Shown here: piece by piece, positions 1-10,628 of the stretch
Position numbering within the stretch: the stretch's first letter is position 1
How the letters are laid out: each line of letters starts with the position of its first letter
NCBI GenBank assembly: GCA_035236585.1
Contig: CP141127.1
Span: 47,258,001-47,322,000, forward strand
Source: Warburgia ugandensis
Lineage: Eukaryota > Streptophyta > Magnoliopsida > Canellales > Canellaceae
Direction of reading: 5' to 3'
Length of the DNA stretch: 64,000 nt
The notes under the pieces: generated by a model
Seen by the model: the letters and a program-made list of their open reading frames with translations, nothing else
The model's database searches: none
Told to the model about the DNA's origin: nothing
Program-made: the position numbers and the translations under genes

Positions 1-1687
1 TCAATGTTTATTCTCTTACTACTGTCCTTTATTTTCTCATGTAAAAATGCATAAGAGAGTGAGTGATATTTCCACTTGCAAGGCTCTTGAACTTCACTTG
101 AAGGCTTTGCAAAGTTGGTGGAATGCATGCATGCATGAAAAGTCAGTCACCCTAACTTTCGATACATGCACTTTCTTTTGAGTGGATAAAGTTGGTCATC
201 TGTATGGAGTTTCTAATAGTGTTAATGGCTTTGTTTGAACATGCACTACCCTATAGCATTCTAAACAGTGTTAATGGCTTTGTTCGAACAGTCACCCTAA
301 TAGTGCTAATGACTTTCGATAAATGCACTCCCCTATAGCATTCCAAACATTTTGATTTTCTGGTTCATAGCACATGGGTCAATGGCTTTGTTTGAACATC
401 AAAATAACACTCTTTTAGGGGTTTGGTTGCCACATAAAGAATTTTTAACACTTGTACCCTGAGCCTGCAAAATATGAAATAAACCTAATTAGTAATATTT
501 AAAGTATATCAAAGGTTAAAATTGCCAAATATACGGATATTATATATATCATTTATGTGTATATTAGTGTCTTTGTATTCATTTACATTTTATCCCGCTT
601 TCTTACTTGTGAAAGATAGGATTCAATGATAGGGCCTCTAGAATCAACATAGTTGATCTATTTTAGAGGATTGAAATTCAAGATTAAGGGCTCTTAAAAC
701 TCTAAATAGGCCTCCTACAATTTTTTAGTAATTCTCCATTTTTACATTGTTTTAACAATTTCCTATAGAATTCAAATGAAGGAAGGTAAAAAGTCCTCTA
801 AAGCATTAATATAGCATGATTTAGGTGATGACTCCTCTTCCAATGAAAATATCTTATTTCCTACAATTTTCAACTTTATTTTTTCTTTCTTTGAATGTTC
901 ATGGAAGAAGGAATTATCTTCCATCAATGTTGATGAAAATAAATTTCCATTCAGAAATATATGTCACACCCCAAATTTTGGAATACTTTAGTTTTCAAAG
1001 AATGAGAGATTCTCTAGGTAGTCGATCATAAGATCAAATATATAATCCCATATACTATCAAATCTCCAAAAGATTTATCAAATAAAAAATAATAATAAAA
1101 AGGTTCTACTTATAAGCATTCATACATCATAATGTCTAAAAACTTAACCTTTGTATAAACACCATATATCTTAAATATAAATCAAATATGAAGTACAATT
1201 TAACTTTCTAATTAGCTTCAAATAGTAATTTATTGTGCCAACTCTTCCTTCCTAGGGAGGCCTTCTTTCCCCTACTAGCTCATTTAATCTAAGATGTTTT
1301 AACAATATCTCAGGAAACTCATAGTTTGATGAGTACACTGATCATTAGTCATTGCATTTCATATACTTGGAGATCATATATGCAAATAGTATGTGTCAAT
1401 TTAAACATTTTAGATACTTGTAGTAAAATCAAGATTTGTATAAGATGATAACACACTAAAAATAAACTTCATAATTTATATATTTAATAGTAATTGAAAA
1501 ATCTTTGAAAATAAAACTGCTTTCAATGCACGTACAATTCTACAAATTTAAAACTCATTTCTAGTAATTGATTCCCAAAAGTCAATAAATTAGATTATTG
1601 TATATAAATATGGTTAGTGAGTTCAAGCACGATTAATTATACATAATACTCAATGATGAATGAGTGAGGAAATTACCCCATTGATCA
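1..1687. other. AT-rich region without recognisable gene
   Basis: Only short open frames are present and none resembles a known protein. The stretch is AT-rich and is the left flank of the family 2 LTR starting at 1688. Its last five bases, GATCA, form the left target-site duplication of that insertion and recur at 9164-9168. The continuation of this flank is therefore at 9169. An imperfect repeat at 221-401 is the only structure seen. Confidence 0.6.
221..401. repeat. Imperfect tandem repeat
   Basis: The phrase GTTAATGGCTTTGTT recurs at 221 and 270, and as a close variant near 379. The first two copies are each followed by a version of ATGCACT..CCCTATAGCATTC. Units are about 50 to 110 bases and diverged. 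No function is suggested. Confidence 0.6.
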
Positions 1688-2116
1688 TGTAACGACCCAG
1701 GTTTTCATAACACATTTTGTAATACATTTTTAAAGGCAAGGCGCCCTTAATAAAAAAAAATTCGCAAAACAAAACAGCAAAAATTCTTTTCTTTAAAACT
1801 TGTTTTGAAAAACCCAAGTCATTACTTCATACATAACATAAGTAGAATTTTTGTACAAGATAGAATTTTATTAAAGGAATATATTTTTTATTAAATTCCA
1901 GAATCCATCTAGTGGTTCATAGTATAGCCCAGTATAAGTACAATACTTGTACAAATTACATAATCCAAAGTTCAAACCTCACCATACATTAAAAACTATC
2001 AATATAATACAACACTCTCAAATAAAAATACATGTCTTTAAGGGGTATACCCTGATTGATTATCCTTCCAAATCTTCTTAAGTCTTTTACAGTCTTGAGC
2101 TCTTAACCCTCCTTCT

Positions 2117-5100
2117 CTGTATTTGAGGTATTGTAAACATTGAAACATTTACAATACCTCAACCAGGTATGCTTGGTAGGGGATATAAGAATACATACCT
2201 CAGTCATTATTCCATTATGGTTACCTACTCATCAGTTATCTCAACATAGAGTATATACGTTATTTATGTAGCAAAGGATAAATTAGATAAAATATGAAGA
2301 TTGCTCACAACTTGTTCCTTCCCCAGGCTATACTTCCACTTAGGAATTCAATAGTCAACCAATTCTCATATGGGGATTTTCTTTCTAGGAACTCATGTAG
2401 TGGTATTTCATCATGCCATGGCATTACACTATGCCTATTATATGTGCATCATAATGCAAAATACATTAGGACTACTATGCCATAGTCTCAATGCATACAA
2501 CCCACCCGGATAAGTGTATAATCCTCCACTAATACCAACTATGGAAATAACAAATTCATGTCCTCATGGGGTGGACCATGGCTGTCACAGTGGCAGCCTT
2601 CCCATTATTACCCCACCCGACATTTAACCTCTCTTTGGGCATGGTATCCATCATATAAATTTTAGTAAGTAGGTGGCCCAACCCTCATAACTTCCCTAGC
2701 ATAGCATCCCCAGTACTAGCACTGTGTAAAACAAAATCACAAGCCATCATGCTTGTATGTAAAATACATTGTACATATCAGACGATGTGTCTGTTTAACT
2801 AAGGTTGGAATGTTTTCTATGCCCTATTTTTAGGGTTTCCTTAGTCTTCACATCTCATTACCTTCACCTCATTTGATTTGATCATTAGATTTGATCAATT
2901 GAATTAGATTATGAGGTTGGATCACTTAGTGAGATCATATGGTTGGATCACTTAGTTGGATCATATGGTTGGATCATTATCATGCTAAGGTACCAAGTAT
3001 ACTTATATCATGAAGGTCTATAATTCTAGACCAAAGATTATGTATACACATGAATCCTTAATACATTCTTGTACCTCCACCTACCGCAAAGTAGTATCTT
3101 GATTCATACATCTCAAGTGGTATTCTTCCACATTGCCCATCATGGTTTGGATTCATACATCTATTAAACCATACATATAAAGTTGTTTCTCTATACAAAT
3201 ATGTATTCCCATAAGGGATGCCATAAATTTTCCTTGAATCATGTTTGATCAATGGTTTGGGTCCTCTATCTACATTTTTCTGCATATACATAATACAATA
3301 TGACATTAGTATTCTTATTGTTTATTACCATTCAAGATCCTCTAGATCTTGTCTGGTCATCCTTATCATGATTACAATTTTTATTAGGATTAGATGATTT
3401 ACTAACCTTTTATGCTCTTATTATTATTACTCAACCAGTTAATGTTTTACTGGTTGAGGGTAGCTTATTTCATCCTAAGTCTAGACAATTCCTCTTATGT
3501 CAAATTAGCTAAGGCTTACTAATTGAATAGTTGAACACAAAGTGGTTACTTCAATCCTCATGTAAGGAGGCATTTAAACCTCACAAACATCAACACAAGG
3601 TGGGGTAAGAGTGTCGCTCTATTAGAGAACCCCCTTAACCACCATGTTCATCATCCACTAGGGTGACCTTAAGTCAACCTTTCATAAGGCTCCTATGAGC
3701 ATGTTAACCCTAAGTACTCTAATTTGGACCAAGGAATTTATACTCCTTACATTACCCTACCAACTATGACCCTTTCTATATTAAGTCCATGTCATACATT
3801 CCATGTAATTGTCCTTCTATTCTAATTTCATTTAATTACATTTTCAATGTAATTCCCATTACATAAGCATTAAAGCATAAATAAATAAATATATCCACAA
3901 TTAAATCTACTATGTAATAAAAGACAATTATAATAACATTCAACAATTTAAATACAAATTTATTATGCCATAACTATCCATCATGATCCAACGGTCTTAG
4001 TTGAATCTAATTCATTTTTCATCTATTTTAGGGTTTAGATCTTGATCTTTCATTTTCCTTTAGATCTAATATATCTACTTGATGTGATTCATTATTAGAT
4101 CATTGATGCATATCATCAAATGATTTGATCCTTCTTGATCCAACCAATTAAGAAGATCTTAAGTCATTTTATCCAATTTAAGGCATAGATCTCTAATCTA
4201 TCCCAAATCATCATCATCCAGTCCATAAATCCATATGATATTAATATCATATCTTCATCCAAACATATCCATACTATCCAATCATCCTTGATCTACTAGA
4301 TCGAGGAGATTATCATTCAATTTTATGGATCTTACTACTTTTTAAGGCTAGATCTCTTAATTAATCATAGATCAATCATTTATAACCATTGATTCCATAT
4401 TCTAAAGTCACAAGATCATCCATGGATCATAATTATATGGTTTGATCATTCCAAATTTCACTAATCATAATAATTAGCAACACTTTTCTTTATCAACAGA
4501 ATTTTACATGCATCAAAATATAAATTTTCTTAGTTCAGTAGGTTCTACTCATCACAAGGAATCCATCTCAACTTTCCAATCTCAATTTGGAGTTAAATTG
4601 AGATTAGAATTGGGATTTTAAGATTTCAGCCCGTTTTAAGGGCTAAATTTTGATCTTACTATTTTTGTTAATTTTCTTAATATAAAAAACCAGAAATTCT
4701 ATTGTGATAATGATCCTTAGGGTTTTGAGACCTTTTGATTACATCCATTGGTTCAGGATTTTTATTTTGGGATCATCTTGATCATGATCCAATACTATTA
4801 CTACAAATTTTTGTGATTATAACCAATAAATACAATTTAAAATATACATTTCATAAGGTCAGTACCTAAAGTAGGTGGTAAGTAATCTACAAAAGCTTTC
4901 AGATCTAAAACCAGAGTTATGTTGAGATCTTAATTCAAGAGCTAAGATTTCAGTTAAAAATTGAATGGTTGAGATCAAATTTGAGCATACCGAGCTAAGA
5001 TACTATCAATTTACATACCACCTAGAAGCTTGCATGTGAGCCTACACGTGAGGTCCTTCCCACATGGAGTCTCCAACTTAACCCAATCTATTGAGATTGA

Positions 5101-5377
5101 TTGAGACTGTCTGATCTGGACTGTCAGATCAACCTTTCTCCATATCTCCTAAATCAGACAACATCAAGGGCTAAGATTTCTTACCCTAAACTTTTTGGGG
5201 CCCATGAACTCATCCAATGGCTCAGAATTAGTTTATGATCCAAAAAATGAGGAGATCTCAACCCTCTATGCCAGATCCGTCATTCCCAATGGATCAACGG
5301 CCGAGGAGATCTCCAAGTGGCTGAAAAATACAGCCTAATTACCAGAATGAACTTAGGAAGGAGGGAGGAGCACTTAC
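2117..5377 (-). other. Candidate leader intron of family 2 LTR
   Basis: On the minus strand a strong 5' splice site, CAG|GTAAGTG, starts at 5377. A plausible 3' site, ATACAG|AG, ends at 2117. The position matches the better supported intron of the family 1 LTRs. The donor is convincing by eye; the acceptor is weaker because no long pyrimidine tract is present. I could not find the donor in the copy at 35005-39873, so this call is tentative. Confidence 0.35.
2125..2160. other. Perfect 13-bp stem hairpin in family 2 LTR
   Basis: GAGGTATTGTAAA (2125-2137) and TTTACAATACCTC (2148-2160) are perfect inverted arms around a 10-base loop. The same position in the copies near 35430 and 58940 keeps an imperfect version. 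It lies just inside the position where the related family 1 LTRs have their conserved 3' splice signal. Confidence 0.7.
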
Positions 5378-6049
5378 CTGGTCTGGCCAGTGAGGAGAAG
5401 GTCACTAGAGGAGAAGAATCAAGCCAGAAAAGAAGATAGAAAACCTTAGATGCCGGATAACAGCTACAGTCATTGATTTCTCCTTTGCCGTTGCTAAAGA
5501 AGGTGGAGGACTAATGGGCTTTTGAAGAACACCCCATGCAGAAGAGATCCAAACGTGCATGTGACGACCTGGGTTTTCTCATGCATTTTTAAATGAAAAA
5601 TCTAAATTCCTAAGGTGGGATCCCGATCTGAAAAACAGTGCAATGCAGCGGAAAAATCTTTTATTTGGAATTCATTTTGAAAACCCCGAGTGTCATTTGC
5701 TTTCACAACAACTAAGGTAGTTTTTGAAAAACTTTAGAAATCATAAATGTTTTTCCCCAAGTCTATCCAGTCACAACACACAGCCTAACTGTAAAGAAAT
5801 ACATGTCCAAAGGGTAGAGAGTTTACTCACATGTATAGTTGTCTCCTTTGTTTATTCACTTGCTCGTCGCACTAATATCTCCTGAGGCGTCTTCTATTTG
5901 TAAGTGGAACTATCCTGAAAAATGTTAAGGATAGGGTGAGTATATACTATACTCAGTAGGAGTCTATCACTACTAGTTTTATAATGGATGCGATCTTTAA
6001 AATCATGTGCTCATAAAAACATATGCATGTTGTACGAATAATCACGTTC

Positions 6050-6061
6050 AATATCGATATT
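6050..6061. promoter_or_regulatory. Conserved palindrome AATATCGATATT
   Basis: This perfect 12-base palindrome occurs at the same place in every family 1 LTR of the window (6050, 18100, 22089, 49681, 55799). It lies about 130 bases inside the predicted intron from the 3' splice site. A protein binding site is possible, but that is inference. Confidence 0.4.
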
Positions 6062-6508
6062 AAAAGCCACTATCAAACCGGAATACTGACGACTTAAAGA
6101 AATATCATAATCCAAGTCGAAAGTATCATATATCATAATCATAAAAATATGTCATAACATCATGATATGCATCAGATGCTCAACTGAATCCAACTCATGG
6201 ATATCTATCATGGTATGGTCGACCAACCTTATATCATGCCATATGCAATGCACATAAATCCGTTAAACCATAGGGTCCCACTATGCCCACGACCTCACTG
6301 CCGTGTGGTCCCCGGGTACCTAGGGACACAGGATCATATACCTCCACAGGGCATATGACACTTCTTCGTCGTAAATCATGCAATTTATGAAATCGGTTGC
6401 AAAACATGCATGCAATGCTAATCTTGCATTCAAAGTCATAACCTTGCCTAGAATCCTGACAGCCTAGGAGCCTGCTAGCCTAGAAGCCTGTCAGCTCTCT
6501 CTGGCCCA

Positions 6509-6560
6509 CCCTCATCGGCCTGCCCTCATCGACCCGCCCTCATCAGCCCGTCCTCATCGG
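6509..6560. repeat. 14-bp tandem repeat, about 3.7 copies
   Basis: Units of 14 bases based on CCCTCATCGGCCTG run head to tail from 6509. A reverse-complement version with fewer units is at 21615-21650 in element A. In element B this segment is replaced by unrelated sequence, so the block is variable between LTRs. Confidence 0.7.
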
Positions 6561-7828
6561 CTAAGGCTACACTTATCGTGCAGACGAGCAAAAACCTCTT
6601 TTCAAAACCAGTCCTCTTTGGGTCCCTAACAATTGCCTAGCCCTCGACACTCCAGCATCTTTTGGCAACCCTCAAGGACATGAAATCTTTGCAAGTACTT
6701 AAATCATGCAATGTATGCACTTGTTTGCAAAACATATATGTGCATAATGTATATGCAATCATTTACAAAACATGTCTATGTACAAAACATTTATCACATG
6801 CATGATGAATCAAGTCATGCTAAATAAGTCATATACTTAAAACATATGTTCTCAAAACAATAATAAATCTTTTAAAAGAATCTAATAGTGATAGAGCACC
6901 TACCTAGCTAGGTCACGCTAACCCTTTTGTCCTCGGACGCTCCTAATCATGGTTTGGGGAATTAAGGTTAGTTTGGCATATCTTTTATGGGTTTTAGAGT
7001 AATTCGTCTTATTACATGGGCATTAGGGGTCCATCCCTATGCCTATGGGTGTCCTACAATCCTAATTGGGCCTTGGTATCCTCAGTTTTCCAAAGTTCTA
7101 GTGGCCACGAGCCACCATCCTATTCTAAGGGTCATGCCCACCTTTGATTGGGCCTTGATCATGGAATTTTATAGTTTGGATGTGTTTGCGTCGTCGACAT
7201 GGACACAACACCTTTTGCGGTGCCTCAATCGGAGCTCTAGATCTCAAGTTATAAGCATTTTAGTGTCGTACGTACATAGGAGTCTTAAAAATAAAAAGAC
7301 GGAATGCTAGGGCGCTGCGCGTCTGCGACATACACCCCGGCTCCCTTAAGGAACGAAAAAAATGACGCATTGCTAGCGCGCTGTGTGTCTGCAGCGTGCA
7401 CCTCAGTGGGCGCGTCTGCTGACGCACCTAGTTTTTCCGCTGTTTCTCTCTTTTGCGGGCGCGTCCCCGGACGCGCCCATTGGTTTTCTTCAGACGCGTT
7501 CAACGCATCACGTTCCAACTGGAACGTCTTCGTCGACTGGGGGACCGGGGCATCCTCAGGACACCTTGGTTTGACCTTGTTAAACCAGTGCGGCCCAGGG
7601 GACATCCCTGGGTCCTTGGTGGCTCTCCCGGGATTCGTTTTGCATGGTTTTTCATGCAAAAACCTAGCGAAATTAATCTTGGAACTATGGTGGAGATGAG
7701 TTTTGAGGGATCTTGGGCGTACCTGGCTCGTTGTTGGGTTTTCCTCCTTGTTTTCCCCTCTAGGTCACTGCTCCTCAACGGGTTGTTCTTCAACGTTTTG
7801 GGCTGCCATTAGAGGCGCCCAAGAGCTC

Positions 7829-7836
7829 TATTTATA
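7829..7836 (-). promoter_or_regulatory. TATA box of nested family 1 LTR
   Basis: The minus strand reads TATAAATA within a GC-richer setting, at the place where elements A and B carry TATAAAAG or TATAAAAA. It would start transcription toward lower coordinates, into the GC-rich leader. Confidence 0.5.
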
Positions 7837-8252
7837 GAGCTAAGAGAGGGTTCTGGAGGGGGCTCTCACCGCCTTTGAATGACGGTGGAGAAACCTCTAG
7901 AATGGTAGTGATTTCTCCTCCAATCACCGCCATTCTAGAACCCTCTAGAGGTTGAGGATGAAGGGGTGCCCGTATCAAAATGGGCCCCTATGTTTTGCAG
8001 GTTAAACCTGTTTTGTAAAAATTATAATTTTGCCCCTGTACTTCAAAGGGCCATAACTTGCTCATTTTAACTCCGTTTTGGGTGATTTTGGTCTTGTTGG
8101 ATTCCTTTTTCTGAGACGCATCTAATGATACCATTTTGGGGTCAAGTTTATGGGTTTAGTCAAGGGGACTAGTGATCAGATTGGTAGAAAAAGCTTAAAG
8201 AATCTCCCAGAGACAGTAAATAGTACCATGGTGGTTTTCATTTTCAATTTTC

Positions 8253-8277
8253 TGACGATCCATGAAGTGGATCGTCA
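8253..8277. other. Perfect 10-bp stem hairpin
   Basis: TGACGATCCA (8253-8262) and TGGATCGTCA (8268-8277) flank a 5-base loop. Further out, GTACCATG near 8223 pairs with CATGGTAC near 8283, giving a longer interrupted palindrome. It lies in the uncertain border zone between the nested LTR and the family 2 LTR. Confidence 0.6.
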
Positions 8278-8576
8278 TGGTACCAAAGGGCTTTTGTAGA
8301 TCACCCTTGTCCAACCAAATCCAACAGTAGAGATTGATTTTTAATGGCTCAAATGTGATGGCTAATTCAAATAGTGTTTCCAGGCAAAAACCCTGGCTCA
8401 TCGGGGACTACGCATCCCTGGATGCACCCGACATCTTCAATGAGTCTGGAGTGCTAGGTGTGTCAGTAGATGCTCTTACAGAGAATAAGAGAGAAGGAGA
8501 GAAAGAAAATAAAATTGGGGACATTCTAGGGAACCTCGTGAAGAATATTAAGAGAATTTTTGGGAATTTTATGAGC

Positions 8577-8584
8577 TATTTATA
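8577..8584 (-). promoter_or_regulatory. TATA box of family 2 LTR
   Basis: The minus strand reads TATAAATA, 579 bases from the LTR start at 9163. The copy at 35005-39873 has TATAAAAA at the matching place (39298-39305). The position fits a U3 promoter. Confidence 0.5.
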
Positions 8585-10378
8585 GAGGTGCTTTGAATTT
8601 TCCATTATTACTTGTAATTATCATCTTGATTTCTTTTCATTATTAAATTGTCTTAGGATTCCCACTATCACCTCCTTCTTCACTAGCAGGTGGTAGTGGT
8701 TTGACTCATGATGGCCTATTTTCTGGCCGTTGGATCCCTTTGTGGGTCCCTTGTGGGCCCCACAGATGTGTGAAAAGACCATTTTGACCTTTTATGGAGA
8801 AAAATCCATTTAATTCTCTCGGGCTCAGAATTGATCGTACTTAATGGTGTTGGATTCATATTTTTGAGTACATTCTAAATTTTGATGTCTTAGGTCTCGA
8901 TTATTTGTAAAATTACCATTTTACCCTTTTATTCTTAAAAATGGAGAAAAATAAGGATTTTTCATTCGAATTCAGAACTTGTTGTGCTTGTAGTCATTCT
9001 GTAGGATTCGTAGAGTATATTTTCAATTATACTTGTCTTATACCTTGATTCAACTTCTATGAGAAGTGCATTTTTAGTAACCCTAATATTCGAGCCTGAA
9101 TTTCCTTAAAAGTTTCAATTTCATTATTTATTCAATCTCCTAATAAAAGTTAGGGGTGTTACAGATCAGACGCATCCACTCATACCACTCGGACAGAGGT
9201 CCACTTAATACTCACTCATGAATGGATAGATTCCAAAGCCTAGTGATCAACATTGGTGTAATAGTCCATACAAATCCTTGCTGAGCTCCCACCGAGGTCA
9301 CTAACAATGTTGATTAGATAGGTCCACAAAAATATCTCCACTGATGCCCCTAGTGAAGGCATCACCTTAATGACATCTCATTAAGATTTACTAAACATAG
9401 CATTGACTAGCCAGATTTCGCTCAAAAATTGATAAATCAATTGACACTTTAAAATTCATATTTCATTTTCATTTCTTGGTTCACAATGTAAAATATTTCA
9501 TTTAAAACATCACATATGAATTAGAAATTACATATGCATTCGAAGTTCATTATCCAATTTAATAGACAAATCTTACAAATTTGATTTGTATAAATCAACT
9601 AAATTTCATTTTCTATGTTTCTTTTTTTCCTATTTGTTGGACACAAAAGAAAGTGGTGATGTGATATACTTATGTGATGAAATGTGCAATTTGAATTTGG
9701 ATGTGCATAGATAATTTTGATTGAGGAGAAATGCTTGTAGAAATAAAATAAAAAAACAAATAGTTTTCCCACAATTCATCCCAATAGAATACTATGAGAC
9801 ATGGGGATAGAAAATGTTTATAGTTCCAAAAGGCAATCAACTAATTGATACATTTTTCTCATTCTCAAGTCCAATCTGCATTAGGGAAGTAGGAAATTAC
9901 TTTCAATGAGGAGAGAAATTCAATCCATAAGGCAAAAAATCATTTACTAAATAAATTTACCAAATTTGGAAAATGTAACTAGACCAACTAGGTTTAAATA
10001 CATAACATTAACATTCATACATCATATTAAAACCATCGATCTAGATCTATGAAAATTGATATGAAATCTAAATCACATATAAAACTAGATCAAGATTAGT
10101 GAAACTTACTTCTTTATTGAACTCAATCTTTCTTTTATCTAGCTTGATCTACTTCTTCATTGCACTCTAACAAGTAATAATAGTTAGATCTCTTTGTTTT
10201 TGGGAGATCTAGGAGAAGAAGAAGATGATGGGGATGGAAGAGTATGAGACCTATGTGAGACATGGGAGTGAGGAGGAAGAGAGGATGGTGATCTATTTTT
10301 GGTTCTTATATTCTCTCCCAAATTAGTTATAATGTCTTCATATTAATCGAGTATAATATAATTTAATATGTAATGTTC

Positions 10379-10628
10379 AATACCATAAATTGGGTTTACA
10401 TGGTATTGGACTAATGTAGCATTAAGAACGATGTGTAACATTTCAATAATATAAATTGGTGTAAATGGTATTCAATATGCAATATTCACTTTAATACAGA
10501 GTGAGTGTAACTTTTATATTTAAATCTCTTATATTAATTAACCTCTAATTATTATACTTATGATGTACAAAGTGAATGCAATATGCAATGTTCACTTTAA
10601 TAAAAAATGGGTGTAACATTCATTCACC
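10379..10628. repeat. Diverged direct repeats of about 65 bp
   Basis: Three related segments near 10379-10445, 10447-10519 and 10565-10628 share variants of CAATATGCAATRTTCACTTTAA and of GGGTGTAACATTC. They are not evenly spaced. Confidence 0.45.

Larger units (their letters stand above)
5915..7722 (-). other. Predicted leader intron in nested family 1 LTR
   Basis: The minus strand has CCAG|GTACGCCC with the intron starting at 7722. The conserved TTAACATTTTTCAG|GA acceptor ends it at 5915. The layout is the same as in elements A and B. The length is 1808 bases. Confidence 0.5.
5560..8300 (-). mobile_element. Nested family 1 LTR inside family 2 LTR
   Basis: From 5560 (TGTGACGACCTGGG) the sequence follows the family 1 LTR end seen at 49175 and 55293. 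In order it shows the 3' splice signal, the AATATCGATATT palindrome, the GC-rich island, the 5' splice site and the TATA box, all in minus orientation. Similarity fades after about 8130, near the expected end of the LTR, and I found no clear terminal TTACA and no matching 5-bp duplication. The right boundary is therefore approximate, somewhere between 8130 and 8470. This copy is more diverged from elements A and B than they are from each other. Confidence 0.65.
1688..9163 (-). mobile_element. Family 2 solo LTR interrupted by a nested LTR
   Basis: On the plus strand this unit begins TGTAACGACCC and ends GTGTTACA, so both ends obey TG..CA. It is flanked by a perfect 5-bp duplication, GATCA (1683-1687 and 9164-9168). 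Its outer parts match the uninterrupted copy at 35005-39873 in order and orientation: 1688 to about 5550, then about 8470 to 9163. No primer binding site, polypurine tract or second LTR is visible, so it reads as a solo LTR left by recombination. Orientation is minus, judged from the TATA box at 8577-8584 and from similarity to family 1. A second LTR element starts at 5560 inside it. The interior has no coding capacity. Confidence 0.8.

Noticed and set aside
2294-3306. Short frames at 2294-2485 and 3058-3306
   Set aside because: They lie within the family 2 solo LTR. I did not see them as a conserved frame in the copies at 35005 and 58503.
7285-7812. Several overlapping frames of 60-130 codons
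   Set aside because: They overlap on both strands in the GC-rich part of the nested LTR, with no protein similarity and no conservation of one frame.
5555-8300. Target-site duplication for the nested LTR at 5560
   Set aside because: The left flank GTGCA has no match at any candidate right end between 8130 and 8470, so I did not claim exact boundaries.
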